Positions 18,268 through 27,079 of a stretch of DNA of 32,739 nucleotides are shown here, piece by piece. The position numbers and the translations under genes are program-made. Each line of letters opens with the position of its first letter. Position 1 is the stretch's first letter. The notes beneath the pieces are model-generated. The model searched no databases and was not told the origin of the DNA. It was given only the letters and a program-made list of their open reading frames with translations. Source of the stretch: an uncultured Prevotellaceae bacterium (lineage in GTDB: Bacteria > Bacteroidota > Bacteroidia > Bacteroidales > Bacteroidaceae); contig CAMHIS010000026.1 of assembly GCA_946185285.1 (NCBI GenBank), positions 1-32,739 on the forward strand, written 5' to 3'.

Positions 18268-20728
18268 ACGTCAGCACCGCTGACTGCAGGAATGGAGAAG
18301 AGGCACGTACCGTGACCTCTTCTTCTTTTTGCGTTTGCAGATAGGCCACAAGACGACCGCCATTGACGCGGAGGCGGTTCTTCGCCGGCCGACTATTCAA
18401 CTGACTGTCCATGATATTGCCGTTCTCCATACCCAAAAGGCGGGCACCACTGACAGTAAGCGACACCTCTTGGTCAGCACTCTTCACCAGTACGCCCTGT
18501 TCGTCGACAACCTCGACGAAGACATGGCCCACAGAATCGGTGGTCAGCTGCAAAGCATAAGGCTGTCCGCTGGTCTTAACCTCATAGGCGGCACCGTTGG
18601 AAGCCTCGCAGCGCAGTATTCCAGGCTTGTAGTCAACATCACAATACTGTATATCGGTCCGCGTATCACGTTGGAACTCAGCATCCAACGGCTGACCGTT
18701 CAATAACAAACGCGCCGACGAGGCATTGGTATAGCAGACCACCCTCACGCGGTCACCCTCACGGTAGTTCCACGAATCGGTGGTGTATGAATTCACCTGA
18801 GGTCCCTGCATCCTATTGGGTCTGTTCGGTCTGTTAGCCCTATAGCCACCGTTACCCCTATGCGCCACAGTACCTATATAGCACACGGGCTGTTCGCTCC
18901 ACAACGCGGCACGGTACCAGCCGTTGGGCTTGCGCTGCCCGGCCAGGTCTAACAGTCCGGCAGTACTGCCACGAGAGGGCCACTGGCCGCTCTCGCCAAG
19001 ATAGTCGATACCTGTCCAGAGGAACTGTCCGAAGATGTGCTCCTTGTCGCGGACGGCCTTCCAGGCATCCAGGTCGTGGCGGTTCTCTGAGCCATAGATG
19101 ACGCGCTTCGGGTATTTCTTATGGTCGCTGTCGTAGCGGCTCTCGGTATAGTTGTAGCCGACGACGTCGATGACTTCAGGATAGGTGGTCTCGTTCGACA
19201 TGACCACACCGGCCAGGGCTCCAGTGGTGGGGCGCGACGTATCGATGGACTTCACGACCTTGACCAGCCGCTCGGCAATGCGGCCTATGCGCTCGGCATT
19301 AGGCTGACCGGGCTTATAGCCGCCATAGACGGGCTGCGTGAAGCTGCCGTCGCCATCGAGCACGGGATGCGAATAGGGGTCGTTGGGATAGTCCACCTCA
19401 TTGCCGATGGACCAGAGGAAGACGGAGGGGTGGCAGCGGTCGCGGCGCACCATGTCGGCGACGTCGCGCTCTATCCACTCCTCAAAATAGGTGTAGGTGC
19501 CTTCATAGCCGGGGCTGCCCTGATTCCAGCCTTTCATCCATTTACGCTTGGGGAACTCCCACTCGTCGCTGGCCTCGTCCATGACGAGCATGCCCTCCTC
19601 GTCGCAGATGTCGTACAGGGCAGGAGCATGGGGGTTATGGCTCATGCGCAGGGCGTTGACACCGATGGCCTTCAGTTCACGGACACGACGGCGCCATACC
19701 TCGGCAGGAACGGCGGTTCCCAGGACGCCGGCATCATCATGTACGCAGACGCCCTTCACCTTCATTCTCTCGCCGTTGAGTGCAAAGCCGCGGTCGGGTG
19801 AGAATTCGAGGGTGCGGAGGCCGACACGAACGGTGGAGGTGTCGGGCGAAAGATTGAGCGCAGAGGTTGGGAAGAGAGTGGTTCTGAGCGTGTAGAGATA
19901 TGGTTTTTCGAGCGTCCAGCGCTGCGGGTTCCTGACAGTCAGTCGTACCGTCTTCTTCTGCTGTGTACCGATAGCGGTGGTCGTCGTAGCCACCACCCTA
20001 CCCTGTGCATCGCTCAGCGTCACCTCGGCCTTCATGTTCAGAGACGACTTGACGGAGCGGTCATCTGTGGTCTCGACATCGACCTCCAGCTCGGCTTTCG
20101 TGTTACTGATGCTGACGAGGCGATAAGCCGTTCCCCACAATGCCAGATGCACTTCGGGGGCAGTAATGAGCCACACATCGCGATAGATACCGGAGCCCGT
20201 GTACCAGCGCGAGTCGGCCTCGTGAGAATGGTCGACACGGACGGCAATCACGTTTTCGACATTTCCGTCTTTGTTTTGGTTTTCGTTCTTAAGATAAGGT
20301 GTCAGGTCGTAGAGGAACGAGGCGAAGCCACTGGGGCGACGGCCTAGCAAATGCCCGTTCAGGTAGACTTCGGAGTAGTTGTAGACACCCTCGAAGTAAA
20401 GGAAGCTTTTTAATCCCTCACTTTTCACGTCAATCTTCCTCCTGTACCATCCGATGCCGCCGGGGAGATAGCCCTGACAGCTTCCCTTGTCGGGCGACAT
20501 GGGCAGTTCCACCCCCCAGTCATGGGGCAGCGTAACACGGCGCCAGCGGGAGTCATCGAAACCGGGGACTTTCATATCCTCGGTCTCGTGAATGTTCCAC
20601 ATAGAGTCAATGCGCAGGAAGCGCCAGTCTTCGTTTAGTTTCTCGGCCTTACCGAAAGAGGCCTGGGCCTGTGTCTCTGCCACGAACAGAAACAGACAGG
20701 AAAGAAAAGACGCAAATTGTCTCAGCAT
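18242..20728 (-). CDS. Secreted glycoside hydrolase family 2 enzyme
   Basis: 828 residues with a signal peptide (1-22, ending TQAQA). A jelly-roll sugar-binding domain (about 28-190), an Ig-like domain (about 195-305) and a TIM barrel (about 310-600) follow, with acid/base E444 (SIGNEVDYP) and nucleophile E548 (YGSENRHD). C-terminal Ig-like domains of the DUF4982 type span about 640-828. Activity could be beta-galactosidase, beta-glucuronidase or another exo-activity; side-chain trimming fits the context. An Asn-Arg-Pro repeat (ANRPNRPNR, about 631-639) follows a Gly-rich stretch. The start lies only 8 nt after the stop of the PqqD-like gene on the same strand, so the gene may be read from the rpoD operon. 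It overlaps GH127 convergently by 26 bp. Confidence 0.88.
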   Translation of the reverse strand: MLRQFASFLSCLFLFVAETQAQASFGKAEKLNEDWRFLRIDSMWNIHETEDMKVPGFDDSRWRRVTLPHDWGVELPMSPDKGSCQGYLPGGIGWYRRKIDVKSEGLKSFLYFEGVYNYSEVYLNGHLLGRRPSGFASFLYDLTPYLKNENQNKDGNVENVIAVRVDHSHEADSRWYTGSGIYRDVWLITAPEVHLALWGTAYRLVSISNTKAELEVDVETTDDRSVKSSLNMKAEVTLSDAQGRVVATTTTAIGTQQKKTVRLTVRNPQRWTLEKPYLYTLRTTLFPTSALNLSPDTSTVRVGLRTLEFSPDRGFALNGERMKVKGVCVHDDAGVLGTAVPAEVWRRRVRELKAIGVNALRMSHNPHAPALYDICDEEGMLVMDEASDEWEFPKRKWMKGWNQGSPGYEGTYTYFEEWIERDVADMVRRDRCHPSVFLWSIGNEVDYPNDPYSHPVLDGDGSFTQPVYGGYKPGQPNAERIGRIAERLVKVVKSIDTSRPTTGALAGVVMSNETTYPEVIDVVGYNYTESRYDSDHKKYPKRVIYGSENRHDLDAWKAVRDKEHIFGQFLWTGIDYLGESGQWPSRGSTAGLLDLAGQRKPNGWYRAALWSEQPVCYIGTVAHRGNGGYRANRPNRPNRMQGPQVNSYTTDSWNYREGDRVRVVCYTNASSARLLLNGQPLDAEFQRDTRTDIQYCDVDYKPGILRCEASNGAAYEVKTSGQPYALQLTTDSVGHVFVEVVDEQGVLVKSADQEVSLTVSGARLLGMENGNIMDSQLNSRPAKNRLRVNGGRLVAYLQTQKEEEVTVRASSPFLQSAVLTFTCKALSR

Positions 20729-20736
20729 ATAAATAT

Positions 20737-21009
20737 TTATTCTTCTATGATTTCAGCGTCAATCCACTGCTGGACGAGCTTAGCAGCGTCGGCTTTTGCC
20801 GTAGCTTCGTCAACGTCGTACTCCTCGCAGAGGTAGGCGCCCAAGTCGTCGATGGTGAAGTCGCCGCTTCCATCGATTTTCTTCCAGAGGAAGGCGGCCG
20901 ACTCGTTCATGTTGATAATCTTCGAGAAGTCTATGTTCTCAATACCCTCGGCAACGATGACATATTCACCGCAGACATTGCGAAGGTGGAATCCTTTCTT
21001 TGTTTTCAT
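20737..21009 (-). CDS. PqqD-like protein (RRE-type peptide-binding domain)
   Basis: 90 residues from the ATG at 21007-21009; a longer frame reaching 21279 would overlap the peptidase gene and is rejected. The sequence MKTKKGFHLRNVCGEYVIVAEG, then NMNESAAFLWKKI, then DFTIDDLGAYLCEEYDVD and a final W-x-x-x-x-I-I tail match the PqqD family. PqqD-like domains bind leader peptides for RiPP-modifying enzymes. No modifying enzyme or clear precursor is nearby. It is grouped with an HprK-like kinase and an S24/S26 peptidase, and followed by GH2. A second, truncated copy of the same gene lies at 30525-30660. Confidence 0.85.
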   Translation of the reverse strand: MKTKKGFHLRNVCGEYVIVAEGIENIDFSKIINMNESAAFLWKKIDGSGDFTIDDLGAYLCEEYDVDEATAKADAAKLVQQWIDAEIIEE

Positions 21010-21028
21010 TGCTGTTATCTTTTTGTAG

Positions 21029-21508
21029 TTATTTCTTCTTTTTCCAGCGCCTTGGTATATGGGGATGCATTGCAAAGAGCAAGTAACGGCGCAGCGGCAG
21101 CAGGCGGAGCCAAATCCACGAGTAGACGCGCCACTTGAGACCGTCGGTGCTGTCCAGCTTTTCACGGCCTTTACGATAGAAGCCGATGGCCGTGGCCTTG
21201 ACATTGCCCAGACGACAGTGCTCGACACCGATGTTGCCATCGCCGCGCAGGATGACATGGTCGCCCTTGATACTGACAATGCGGTGAAGGACGAAGTGCT
21301 TGGGCGCTATCTCCGCCAGCACGGCATCGCCTACGTTGATGCTCTCAGGCTTGCTCAGCAGAGCCTTGTCGCGACCGTTTTCCAGGAAAGGGCGCATACT
21401 GTAGCCGCGCAGGGGCAGCGTGACAGTATGTCCTTCTTCCAGCAGCCTGACCACTTCAGGCAGCAGCACGGCGTTGGCCATCTGTATGGTTTTAATCTCG
21501 CTTTTCAT
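21029..21508 (-). CDS. S24/S26 family peptidase-like protein
   Basis: 159 residues. GYSMRPFL (35-42) carries the serine nucleophile S37 of the signal-peptidase fold. VLHRIV (73-78) supplies a histidine (H75) in the place where bacterial type I signal peptidases have lysine, as in Sec11/SipW-type enzymes. RGDGN (88-92) is the conserved late motif. There is no N-terminal membrane anchor; a hydrophobic WIWLRLLPLRRYLLF stretch near the C-terminus may touch the membrane. The gene starts 3 nt after the HprK-like gene and is followed 19 nt later by the PqqD-like gene, so the three probably act together. Likely a leader or signal-type peptide processing enzyme; the substrate is unknown. Confidence 0.78.
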   Translation of the reverse strand: MKSEIKTIQMANAVLLPEVVRLLEEGHTVTLPLRGYSMRPFLENGRDKALLSKPESINVGDAVLAEIAPKHFVLHRIVSIKGDHVILRGDGNIGVEHCRLGNVKATAIGFYRKGREKLDSTDGLKWRVYSWIWLRLLPLRRYLLFAMHPHIPRRWKKKK

Positions 21509-21511
21509 CTT

Positions 21512-22444
21512 CTATTCTTTCGTCAGGGTGGCACAGCTGAGTCGTGCCGCCCCTTCGTCAGGCAGGCAGTGCAGGGTATGGACAGGCGTCGTCTCAATGA
21601 CGCGGGTGATGGCGTCACAGAGGTTATTATAGATAGTCTGATCCCATTTCATCGACGAGCAAGCAGGCAGCAGCGATGCAAACGCCTGGGTTGGCCCGAG
21701 CCGTTCAATGCTGTTTTCCGGGGCACGGTCGATGCGGGTGACGGCTCCCAGACGGACACGGCGGTTACGGTAGCACGGAGTTTTTCCGCTCCAGGGCGAA
21801 CCGTATATATAGGGCTGGCCGTCGTCCAGAATACGGATGATAGGATTGTCATCGTTCAGCAGTTCTGCACCCTCGATGTATTTCATCCAGAGCGACGTGT
21901 GGGTACTCTTGCCCGTACCGCTCTGGGCGGTGAAGGGGTAGCCTTTGTCGCCGTACATGATGCACGATGCATGGATGAGCAGGGTCTGTCGGAAGCTGCC
22001 CGCAAAGGCAAAGATGAGCATCAAGGCGTCGTTCAGTCCGAAGGAGCGCATCGTCCAGTCGCCGTTAAGTGCACAGCGGCAGTCCGTGAATTGCTTGTTG
22101 GTGATGAGCAGACAGCAGTCGCGGTTATGGATGTCGCGGATGATATACTGGTAGCCGCCGTCCGGCAGTTGGTAGACCAGTGTGTCGCCGTTGCCCGTGT
22201 CAAACTTCCTGACGAGCTTTCTGTCTTTCGAAGGGCGCGTTGAGTCGTCGACGGTGAGTGTAAAGAAACAGTCCTCCCCCACTTCATCGGACTTGAAATT
22301 GCTGAACGACGGCAGTAGCCACATGCCGTTCTTCTCCGACTCCGCGAACGAAATCCTGATGTTGAAGTCTGCTATCTTGAATGTGTTACTTTCCACCTTT
22401 CTTCTTTTTCTTCTTTGGCGACTCCTGTCCGTTCTCTTCTTCAT
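21512..22444 (-). CDS. HprK-like (PEP-carboxykinase fold) P-loop kinase
   Basis: 310 residues as an open frame. The core has a Walker A motif FTAQSGTGKSTHTS (171-184) and NDDNPII (197-203), typical of HPr kinase/phosphorylase-like proteins found with PqqD and S24 genes in RiPP-type clusters. Related kinases in lasso peptide clusters phosphorylate precursor peptides; the target here is unknown. Start choice is uncertain. The ATG at 22442-22444 gives a very basic first 16 residues that are only the shifted frame of the Lys-rich tail of the upstream gene. A GTG at 22394-22396 gives a start just before the conserved TFKIADF and an 11-nt overlap, which looks more natural. Confidence 0.72.
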   Translation of the reverse strand: MKKRTDRSRQRRKRRKVESNTFKIADFNIRISFAESEKNGMWLLPSFSNFKSDEVGEDCFFTLTVDDSTRPSKDRKLVRKFDTGNGDTLVYQLPDGGYQYIIRDIHNRDCCLLITNKQFTDCRCALNGDWTMRSFGLNDALMLIFAFAGSFRQTLLIHASCIMYGDKGYPFTAQSGTGKSTHTSLWMKYIEGAELLNDDNPIIRILDDGQPYIYGSPWSGKTPCYRNRRVRLGAVTRIDRAPENSIERLGPTQAFASLLPACSSMKWDQTIYNNLCDAITRVIETTPVHTLHCLPDEGAARLSCATLTKE

Positions 22445-22877
22445 CCGGGAGAGGTCCCACGTTGGCTGCCTTGAACTTGAAGTCGTTCTCTACGATGTCA
22501 ATCACATTATTGCGGTTCTTGACTTTCTTGTCTGTTCCCAAGTAGAGCTTCTTCATCTTGATATACTTCTTCTGGAGCTTCTTCAGGCTCTTGTCGTAGA
22601 AGACCGCACAAACGCGATGAGGCATCTGGTTCTTGTTCAGATAGTCGCGCAGCATGGTCGAATACAGCTGTCTGCCCATGAGGAAGTTAGTCTTGCCGTC
22701 TACCCAGGCACTGTCTATAGTCTGGATATTGGTGAAGTGTACTATTGTATCATTGAACGAAGCGGCAAAGCCGAAAATATAGATTCTCTGCGCCACAGCA
22801 CCCTTGGCTTGCATAGTGGCCGGTAAAAGTGCTGCCGTCATAAAGGCAGCGGCGATGATGTATCTTTGTAGTTTCAT
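22386..22877 (-). CDS. Conserved-looking secreted protein of unknown function
   Basis: 163 residues with a signal peptide (1-24, ending TMQA). The middle ([22 protein letters not shown] ... [16 protein letters not shown], and [12 protein letters not shown]) looks like a folded alpha/beta domain. The C-terminus is a charged tail ending in a Lys run ([11 protein letters not shown]). I do not recognise the family. The start overlaps the rpoD stop by 4 nt (ATGA) and the end overlaps the HprK-like gene, so it is part of the rpoD operon. Confidence 0.75.
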   Translation of the reverse strand: MKLQRYIIAAAFMTAALLPATMQAKGAVAQRIYIFGFAASFNDTIVHFTNIQTIDSAWVDGKTNFLMGRQLYSTMLRDYLNKNQMPHRVCAVFYDKSLKKLQKKYIKMKKLYLGTDKKVKNRNNVIDIVENDFKFKAANVGPLPDEEENGQESPKKKKKKGGK

Positions 22878-23737
22878 TGTCCTAAATATGCTTTTAGCAT
22901 CTTGTTCTTGGTGCCCTCGCGCAGCCGTCGTATGGCTTTTTCCTTTATCTGGCGTACGCGCTCGCGCGTCAGTCCGTATTTCTCGCCAATCTCCTCAAGG
23001 GTCAGCTCCGGACCGTTGATACCGAAGAAAGCCTCAATCACGTTGCGCTCGCGGTCGTTGAGCATCTTCAGTGCCTGTTTGATTTCTGCCTGCAGCGACT
23101 CTATCACCAACTGGCGGTCGGCCATGGGCGAGGAGTCGTTCACCAGCACGTCGAGCAGCGAGCCTTCGTCGCCGTCGGCAAAGGGAGCGTCCACCGACAC
23201 GTGGCGTGTGTTGGCACTCATCGCCTCGTCCACTTTCTCCTCCGGCAGGTTGATTTCCTGCGAAATCTCCTCCACCGACGGGCGGCGCTCGTTCTCCTGC
23301 TCAAATTTGCTGAGCATACGGTTAATCTTGTTGACCGACCCCACTTGGTTTAGCGGCAGTCGGACGATACGGCTCTGCTCGGCAATTGCCTGGAGGATGG
23401 ACTGTCGAATCCACCAGACGGCATACGAGATGAACTTGAAGCCGCGCGTCTCGTCGAACTTCTCGGCGGCCTTGATGAGTCCGAGGTTACCCTCATTGAT
23501 GAGGTCAGGGAGCGACAGTCCCTGGTTCTGATACTGCTTGGCCACGGAGACCACGAATCTGAGGTTAGCGCGCGTCAGTCGCTCCAAGGCCTTTCGGTCG
23601 CCCTTGCGAATACGCTGTGCCAGTTCCACCTCTTCCTCAATGGAAATCATTTCTTCCTTGCCTATTTCCTGCAAGTACTTTTCGAGAGACTCACTCTCCC
23701 GATTAGTGATAGATTTCGTGATTTTCAGTTGCCTCAT
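22874..23737 (-). CDS. rpoD: Primary RNA polymerase sigma factor (RpoD, Bacteroidota type)
   Basis: 287 residues, lacking the large region 1.1 and the non-conserved region, as is normal for Bacteroidota. Region 1.2/2 holds [47 protein letters not shown] and WWIRQSI (core binding and -7 recognition). Region 3 covers about 135-200. Region 4.2 is [24 protein letters not shown] (about 246-269), the helix-turn-helix for the -33 box. It should recognise the TAnnTTTG promoters seen across this window. It is first in an apparent operon with the unknown, HprK-like, peptidase and PqqD-like genes, and has its own promoter. Confidence 0.96.
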   Translation of the reverse strand: MRQLKITKSITNRESESLEKYLQEIGKEEMISIEEEVELAQRIRKGDRKALERLTRANLRFVVSVAKQYQNQGLSLPDLINEGNLGLIKAAEKFDETRGFKFISYAVWWIRQSILQAIAEQSRIVRLPLNQVGSVNKINRMLSKFEQENERRPSVEEISQEINLPEEKVDEAMSANTRHVSVDAPFADGDEGSLLDVLVNDSSPMADRQLVIESLQAEIKQALKMLNDRERNVIEAFFGINGPELTLEEIGEKYGLTRERVRQIKEKAIRRLREGTKNKMLKAYLGQ

Positions 23738-23763
23738 TGGTAGTAAAGTTTAAAGCCGTCGGG

Positions 23764-23771
23764 CAAAGGTA
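23764..23771 (-). promoter_or_regulatory. -7 promoter element of rpoD
   Basis: Minus-strand TACCTTTG fits TAnnTTTG, 26 bases upstream of the rpoD ATG. The upstream region is an A/G-rich repeat, so no clear -33 box is seen. Confidence 0.6.
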
Positions 23772-23790
23772 CTGAAAAGAAATGAAAAGA

Positions 23791-23854
23791 GAGAAGTGAA
23801 AAGTGAAAAGTTGCCTTGCCTTGGCATTTTTTAACTTTTCACTTCCCACTTCTC
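23791..23854. repeat. 22-bp inverted repeat between degP and rpoD
   Basis: The arm at 23791-23812 pairs with 23833-23854 with two mismatches around a 20-nt loop. The arms consist of GTGAAAAG/CTTTTCAC-type units; further CACTTC units run on to about 23882. It follows the degP stop on the minus strand and could end its transcript. Confidence 0.75.
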
Positions 23855-23902
23855 ACTATTCACTTTTTGCTATTCACTTCATTATTATCATTCTTCACTT
23901 CA

Positions 23903-25405
23903 TCAATCGTTCTGCAGGGGCACGGCGAAGTAGCCTTTCTTGCCGGTGGGGTAGATACCCTGTATGTAGAGCACCGGTTCCTTCGACGTAGATGCTTCCT
24001 TCACGATATTCTGCAAATCCTCTATCGACTTCACGCTCTTGTCGTTGATACGCTGTATGACGAAGCCCTTCGGTACGCCGGCATCCTTCAGCTTGCCGCC
24101 GCTCACCTTCAGTACTTCCAGTCCATAGCCGATATTGAGCTGTTCCTTCTGCTGATCGGTAAGAGCACGGAACTGGCCTCCCAGCACGTCGATGTCGGCA
24201 TTCTTCATCACCTTCGTGTTGCCCTGTTCGTTCTTCAGGATGAGTGTGGCCGATTGCTTCTTCTTGTCGCGCAGGTAGTTGATGGTTATCTTGTCGCCGG
24301 GCCGCTTCTGGGCGATGACGTTCTGCAGTTCGCCGAACGACTTGATCTTCTGTCCGTCGATATGTGTGATGACGTCGCCCTCCTTCATGCCGGCCTCGGC
24401 GGCAGCACCGTCCTCAACGACCTTGGCAATATAAATACCTTCCATTGTGCCGAGATCCACCTCTTTGCCCTTCTCCTTCTCGCTGTCTACATAAGCATTC
24501 ACGTCAGAACCTTGAATGCCAATCATGGCACGCTGTACGTTGCCGTACTGCTTCAGGTCGGACACCACCTTATTCATAATAGTGGTGGGGATGGCGAAGC
24601 CGTAGCCGATGTTCGAGCCTGTCTGCGAGTAGATCATCGCGTTGATACCGATGAGCTCACCTCGGGTATTCACCAGTGCGCCGCCTGAGTTGCCCTGGTT
24701 GATGGCGGCGTCGGTCTGTATCATCGACGACACCCCCTGTCCCATCGTGCGGGCCTTGGCCGAGACGATGCCGGCAGTAACGGTGTTGTTCAGTCCTAAG
24801 GGGTTACCGACGGCCAGGACCCATTCGCCGACCTTCACGTTATCGGAGTTTGCAATCTGGATGGCAGGCAGCTGCTTGCCGTCAATCTTGATGAGGGCCA
24901 GGTCGGTGGTGGCGTCGGCACCGATGATGCGGGCCGAGTACTCCTTGTTGTCGTTCAGCGTCACCATCAGTTCGTCAGCACCGTCGACAACGTGGTTGTT
25001 CGTTACGATGTAACCGTCCGACGAGATTATCACACCCGAACCGGCTGCCGTGCGCTTAGGAGTCTGTACCTGACGCTGGCGGCGGCCGCCATTACCCTGT
25101 CCGCGGCCGAAGAAACCGCCGAACGGGTCGTTGAAGAAGTCCTCGAACGGGTCGCTGTACTCCACCGTCTGCACTTTCGAGTTCTGTGTGTTCTTGATAT
25201 ACACCACCGATGGCAGTGACTTCTCAGCTGCATAGGTCAGGTCAACGGGCTGACCAGCAGGCATCGACGTGACGGCGGGGGTGGGTACTTGTTCAGGTGA
25301 CGTGGCAGCATTGGTTTTGTTGAATGCTGCGACTGAGAAGACAACAGCTACCAGTGCTGATGTCGGGACTGCAATGTTGATTACTTTTTTCATATCCATA
25401 TTCAT
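23903..25405 (-). CDS. degP: DegP/HtrA-type periplasmic serine protease
   Basis: 500 residues. A signal anchor or signal peptide (about 6-33) exports it to the periplasm. The trypsin-like domain (about 55-290) has the triad H138 (TNNHVV), D168 (TTDLALI) and S240 (NQGNSGGALV). Two PDZ domains follow (about 305-400 and 415-495), as in DegP/DegQ. It degrades or chaperones misfolded envelope proteins. A loop between 83 and 120 is rich in Phe, Gly, Arg and Gln (DPFGGFFGRGQGNGGRRQ), in the place of the LA loop. The downstream ATG (MKKVINI) four codons in is an alternative start. Monocistronic, with its own promoter. Confidence 0.94.
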   Translation of the reverse strand: MNMDMKKVINIAVPTSALVAVVFSVAAFNKTNAATSPEQVPTPAVTSMPAGQPVDLTYAAEKSLPSVVYIKNTQNSKVQTVEYSDPFEDFFNDPFGGFFGRGQGNGGRRQRQVQTPKRTAAGSGVIISSDGYIVTNNHVVDGADELMVTLNDNKEYSARIIGADATTDLALIKIDGKQLPAIQIANSDNVKVGEWVLAVGNPLGLNNTVTAGIVSAKARTMGQGVSSMIQTDAAINQGNSGGALVNTRGELIGINAMIYSQTGSNIGYGFAIPTTIMNKVVSDLKQYGNVQRAMIGIQGSDVNAYVDSEKEKGKEVDLGTMEGIYIAKVVEDGAAAEAGMKEGDVITHIDGQKIKSFGELQNVIAQKRPGDKITINYLRDKKKQSATLILKNEQGNTKVMKNADIDVLGGQFRALTDQQKEQLNIGYGLEVLKVSGGKLKDAGVPKGFVIQRINDKSVKSIEDLQNIVKEASTSKEPVLYIQGIYPTGKKGYFAVPLQND

Positions 25406-25445
25406 TTGTATTTTATTTGAATTGTCGTTTCATGTTTTCTGACTG

Positions 25446-25453
25446 CAAAATTA
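25446..25453 (-). promoter_or_regulatory. -7 promoter element of degP
   Basis: Minus-strand TAATTTTG fits TAnnTTTG, 40 bases upstream of the degP ATG. A TTTG box lies 22 bases further upstream (minus strand of 25476-25479). Confidence 0.6.
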
Positions 25454-25636
25454 CGCGCAAAGTTTAAGAAACTGACAAAATGACACGAATATTTGTCCCT
25501 ATTTAACAATTTCACGTCCTGTGTTAACGGTGCTTTGCGATTAACACTCCATTTCTTAAATAGTAGATAAAATTAAGATTTATATAGTCGTTTAGTTCCT
25601 TATTTTTAATTACCAAACCGCCAAACCCCATTTAGA

Positions 25637-25676
25637 AAGGACACGGCTTACTGACGATACAGCAAGTCGTGTCCTT
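25637..25676. repeat. 13-bp hairpin downstream of ilvC
   Basis: AAGGACACGGCTT (25637-25649) pairs with AAGTCGTGTCCTT (25664-25676) with one G:T pair and a 14-nt loop. It lies 220 bases past the ilvC stop and may end that transcript, although no clear T tract follows on the minus strand. Confidence 0.65.
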
Positions 25677-25710
25677 ACCTATAATAATGTAATACAAGTT
25701 TCGCATGTTT

Positions 25711-25850
25711 GGAGTTATCAGAAGTTATCGGGAGTTAAGAGGCTTTCAGCCTCTGGAGTTAACAGACATTACTTTGTTACAGCAGGTCTATTGTCCGCTA
25801 ACTCCACGAGCCGCGGCTCGTTAACTACCTATTAACTCCCATTAACTCCC
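25711..25850. repeat. Intergenic GGAGTTA repeat cluster with two palindromes
   Basis: GGAGTTA-type units occur four times in one orientation (25711-25763), then TTAACTCC-type units four times in the opposite orientation (25798-25850). Two palindromes are embedded: AGAGGCTTTCAGCCTCT (25738-25754) and ACGAGCCGCGGCTCGT (25806-25821). The whole degP-ilvC gap (25406-25895) has no credible gene and is otherwise AT-rich leader of degP. Confidence 0.75.
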
Positions 25851-25895
25851 AGCATGCGGAGCTTGCGAAAGTTGAATAATGTAATAAAAGTCAGA

Positions 25896-26945
25896 TTAAA
25901 TCTCCTGGTTCTCAGGACGCAGCTTGCGCACGGTCTCGCCGGCGCGCCACATCTCCTGGTTGCGCATGGCCTCGAGCTCCTTCTCCAGGCCGGCACGGTA
26001 GTCGGGCTTCGAGTTGGCGTCGATGGTAATCTGAGCCTCGTTGCCGGTCTTCACCGAGTAGTAGAGCCACTCCATGACGGGCTTGATGGCGTCGTGGAAG
26101 CGGGGAGCCCAGTCCAGTGCACCACGCTGTGCGGTGGTCGAGCAGTTGGCATACATCCAGTCCATACCCTTGGCACCGAAGAGCGGGCCGAGGCTCTGGG
26201 TGAGCTCCTCGACGGTCTCGTTGAAGGCCTCCGAGGGCGAATGGCCGTTCTCGCGCAGCACTTCGTACTGAGCCAGCAGCAGGCCCTGGATGGCACCCAT
26301 CAGCGAGCCGCGCTCACCGGTGAGGTCAGAGGTAGCCTCGCGCTGGAATGTTGTCTCGAACAGATAGCCGGCACCGATACCGATACCGAAGGCCAGCGTC
26401 TTGTCCTTGGCCTTGCCCGTAGCGTCCTGATAGATGGCGTACGAGCAGTTCAGGCCGCGGCCCTCGCAGAACATGGTGCGGAGGCTGGTGCCTGAGCCCT
26501 TAGGAGCCACCATGATGACGTCGACGTCCTTCGGGGGGATGACGCCCGTGCGGTCGCTCCAGTTAATGGCGAAGCCGTGGCTGTAGTACAGTGTCTTGCC
26601 GGGCTTCAGGTATTTCTTGATGGTGGGCCACTGCTGAATCTGACCAGCGTCGGAGAGCAGCATGCAGAGGATGGTACCCTTCTCGGCGGCCTCTTCGATG
26701 CTGAAGAGCGTCTTGCCGGGCACCCAGCCGTCGGCCACAGCCTTGTCGTAGGTCTTGCCCTGACGCTGTCCGACGATGACGTTGAAGCCGTTGTCGCGCA
26801 GGTTGCAGGCCTGTCCGGGTCCCTGCACACCGTAGCCGATGACGGCGATGACTTCATCCTTTAATACTTCACGTGCTTTCTCGAGTGAGAACTCCTTGCT
26901 GGTGACTACAGTTTCGATAACGCCACCAAAATTCATTTCTGCCAT
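25896..26945 (-). CDS. ilvC: Ketol-acid reductoisomerase
   Basis: 349 residues, cytoplasmic. It converts acetolactate or acetohydroxybutyrate to the dihydroxy acid using NADPH and magnesium, the second common step of valine, isoleucine and leucine synthesis. The Rossmann motif GYGVQGPGQ (38-46) binds the cofactor, and VGQRQGKTYDKA carries the NADPH-specificity loop. MVAPKGSGTSLR and the helical knotted domain with SDLTGERG and LMGAIQG are typical of KARI. Length fits class I. It has its own promoter, separate from the ilvB-ilvN-thioesterase unit upstream. Confidence 0.96.
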   Translation of the reverse strand: MAEMNFGGVIETVVTSKEFSLEKAREVLKDEVIAVIGYGVQGPGQACNLRDNGFNVIVGQRQGKTYDKAVADGWVPGKTLFSIEEAAEKGTILCMLLSDAGQIQQWPTIKKYLKPGKTLYYSHGFAINWSDRTGVIPPKDVDVIMVAPKGSGTSLRTMFCEGRGLNCSYAIYQDATGKAKDKTLAFGIGIGAGYLFETTFQREATSDLTGERGSLMGAIQGLLLAQYEVLRENGHSPSEAFNETVEELTQSLGPLFGAKGMDWMYANCSTTAQRGALDWAPRFHDAIKPVMEWLYYSVKTGNEAQITIDANSKPDYRAGLEKELEAMRNQEMWRAGETVRKLRPENQEI

Positions 26946-27079
26946 AATAGCTAAAAAATTAAAAATGTTATACTTATCCCTTGTGTACCATGCCAGCCCT
27001 AACCCGAGAGCCGTCGTTTTGTCAGTCCACTCCCACCCTACACGAGGGCGCGACGAGGGGTTAACTTAGAAATCGGATG

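Noticed and set aside
20737..21279. Longer 180-residue start for the PqqD-like gene
   Set aside because: The extra 90 residues overlap the S24/S26 peptidase gene in another frame and look unlike protein; the PqqD domain begins at the ATG at 21009.
26946..27079. Leader-peptide attenuator before ilvC
   Set aside because: No short ORF rich in Leu, Ile or Val codons and no clear alternative hairpins were found in the leader.
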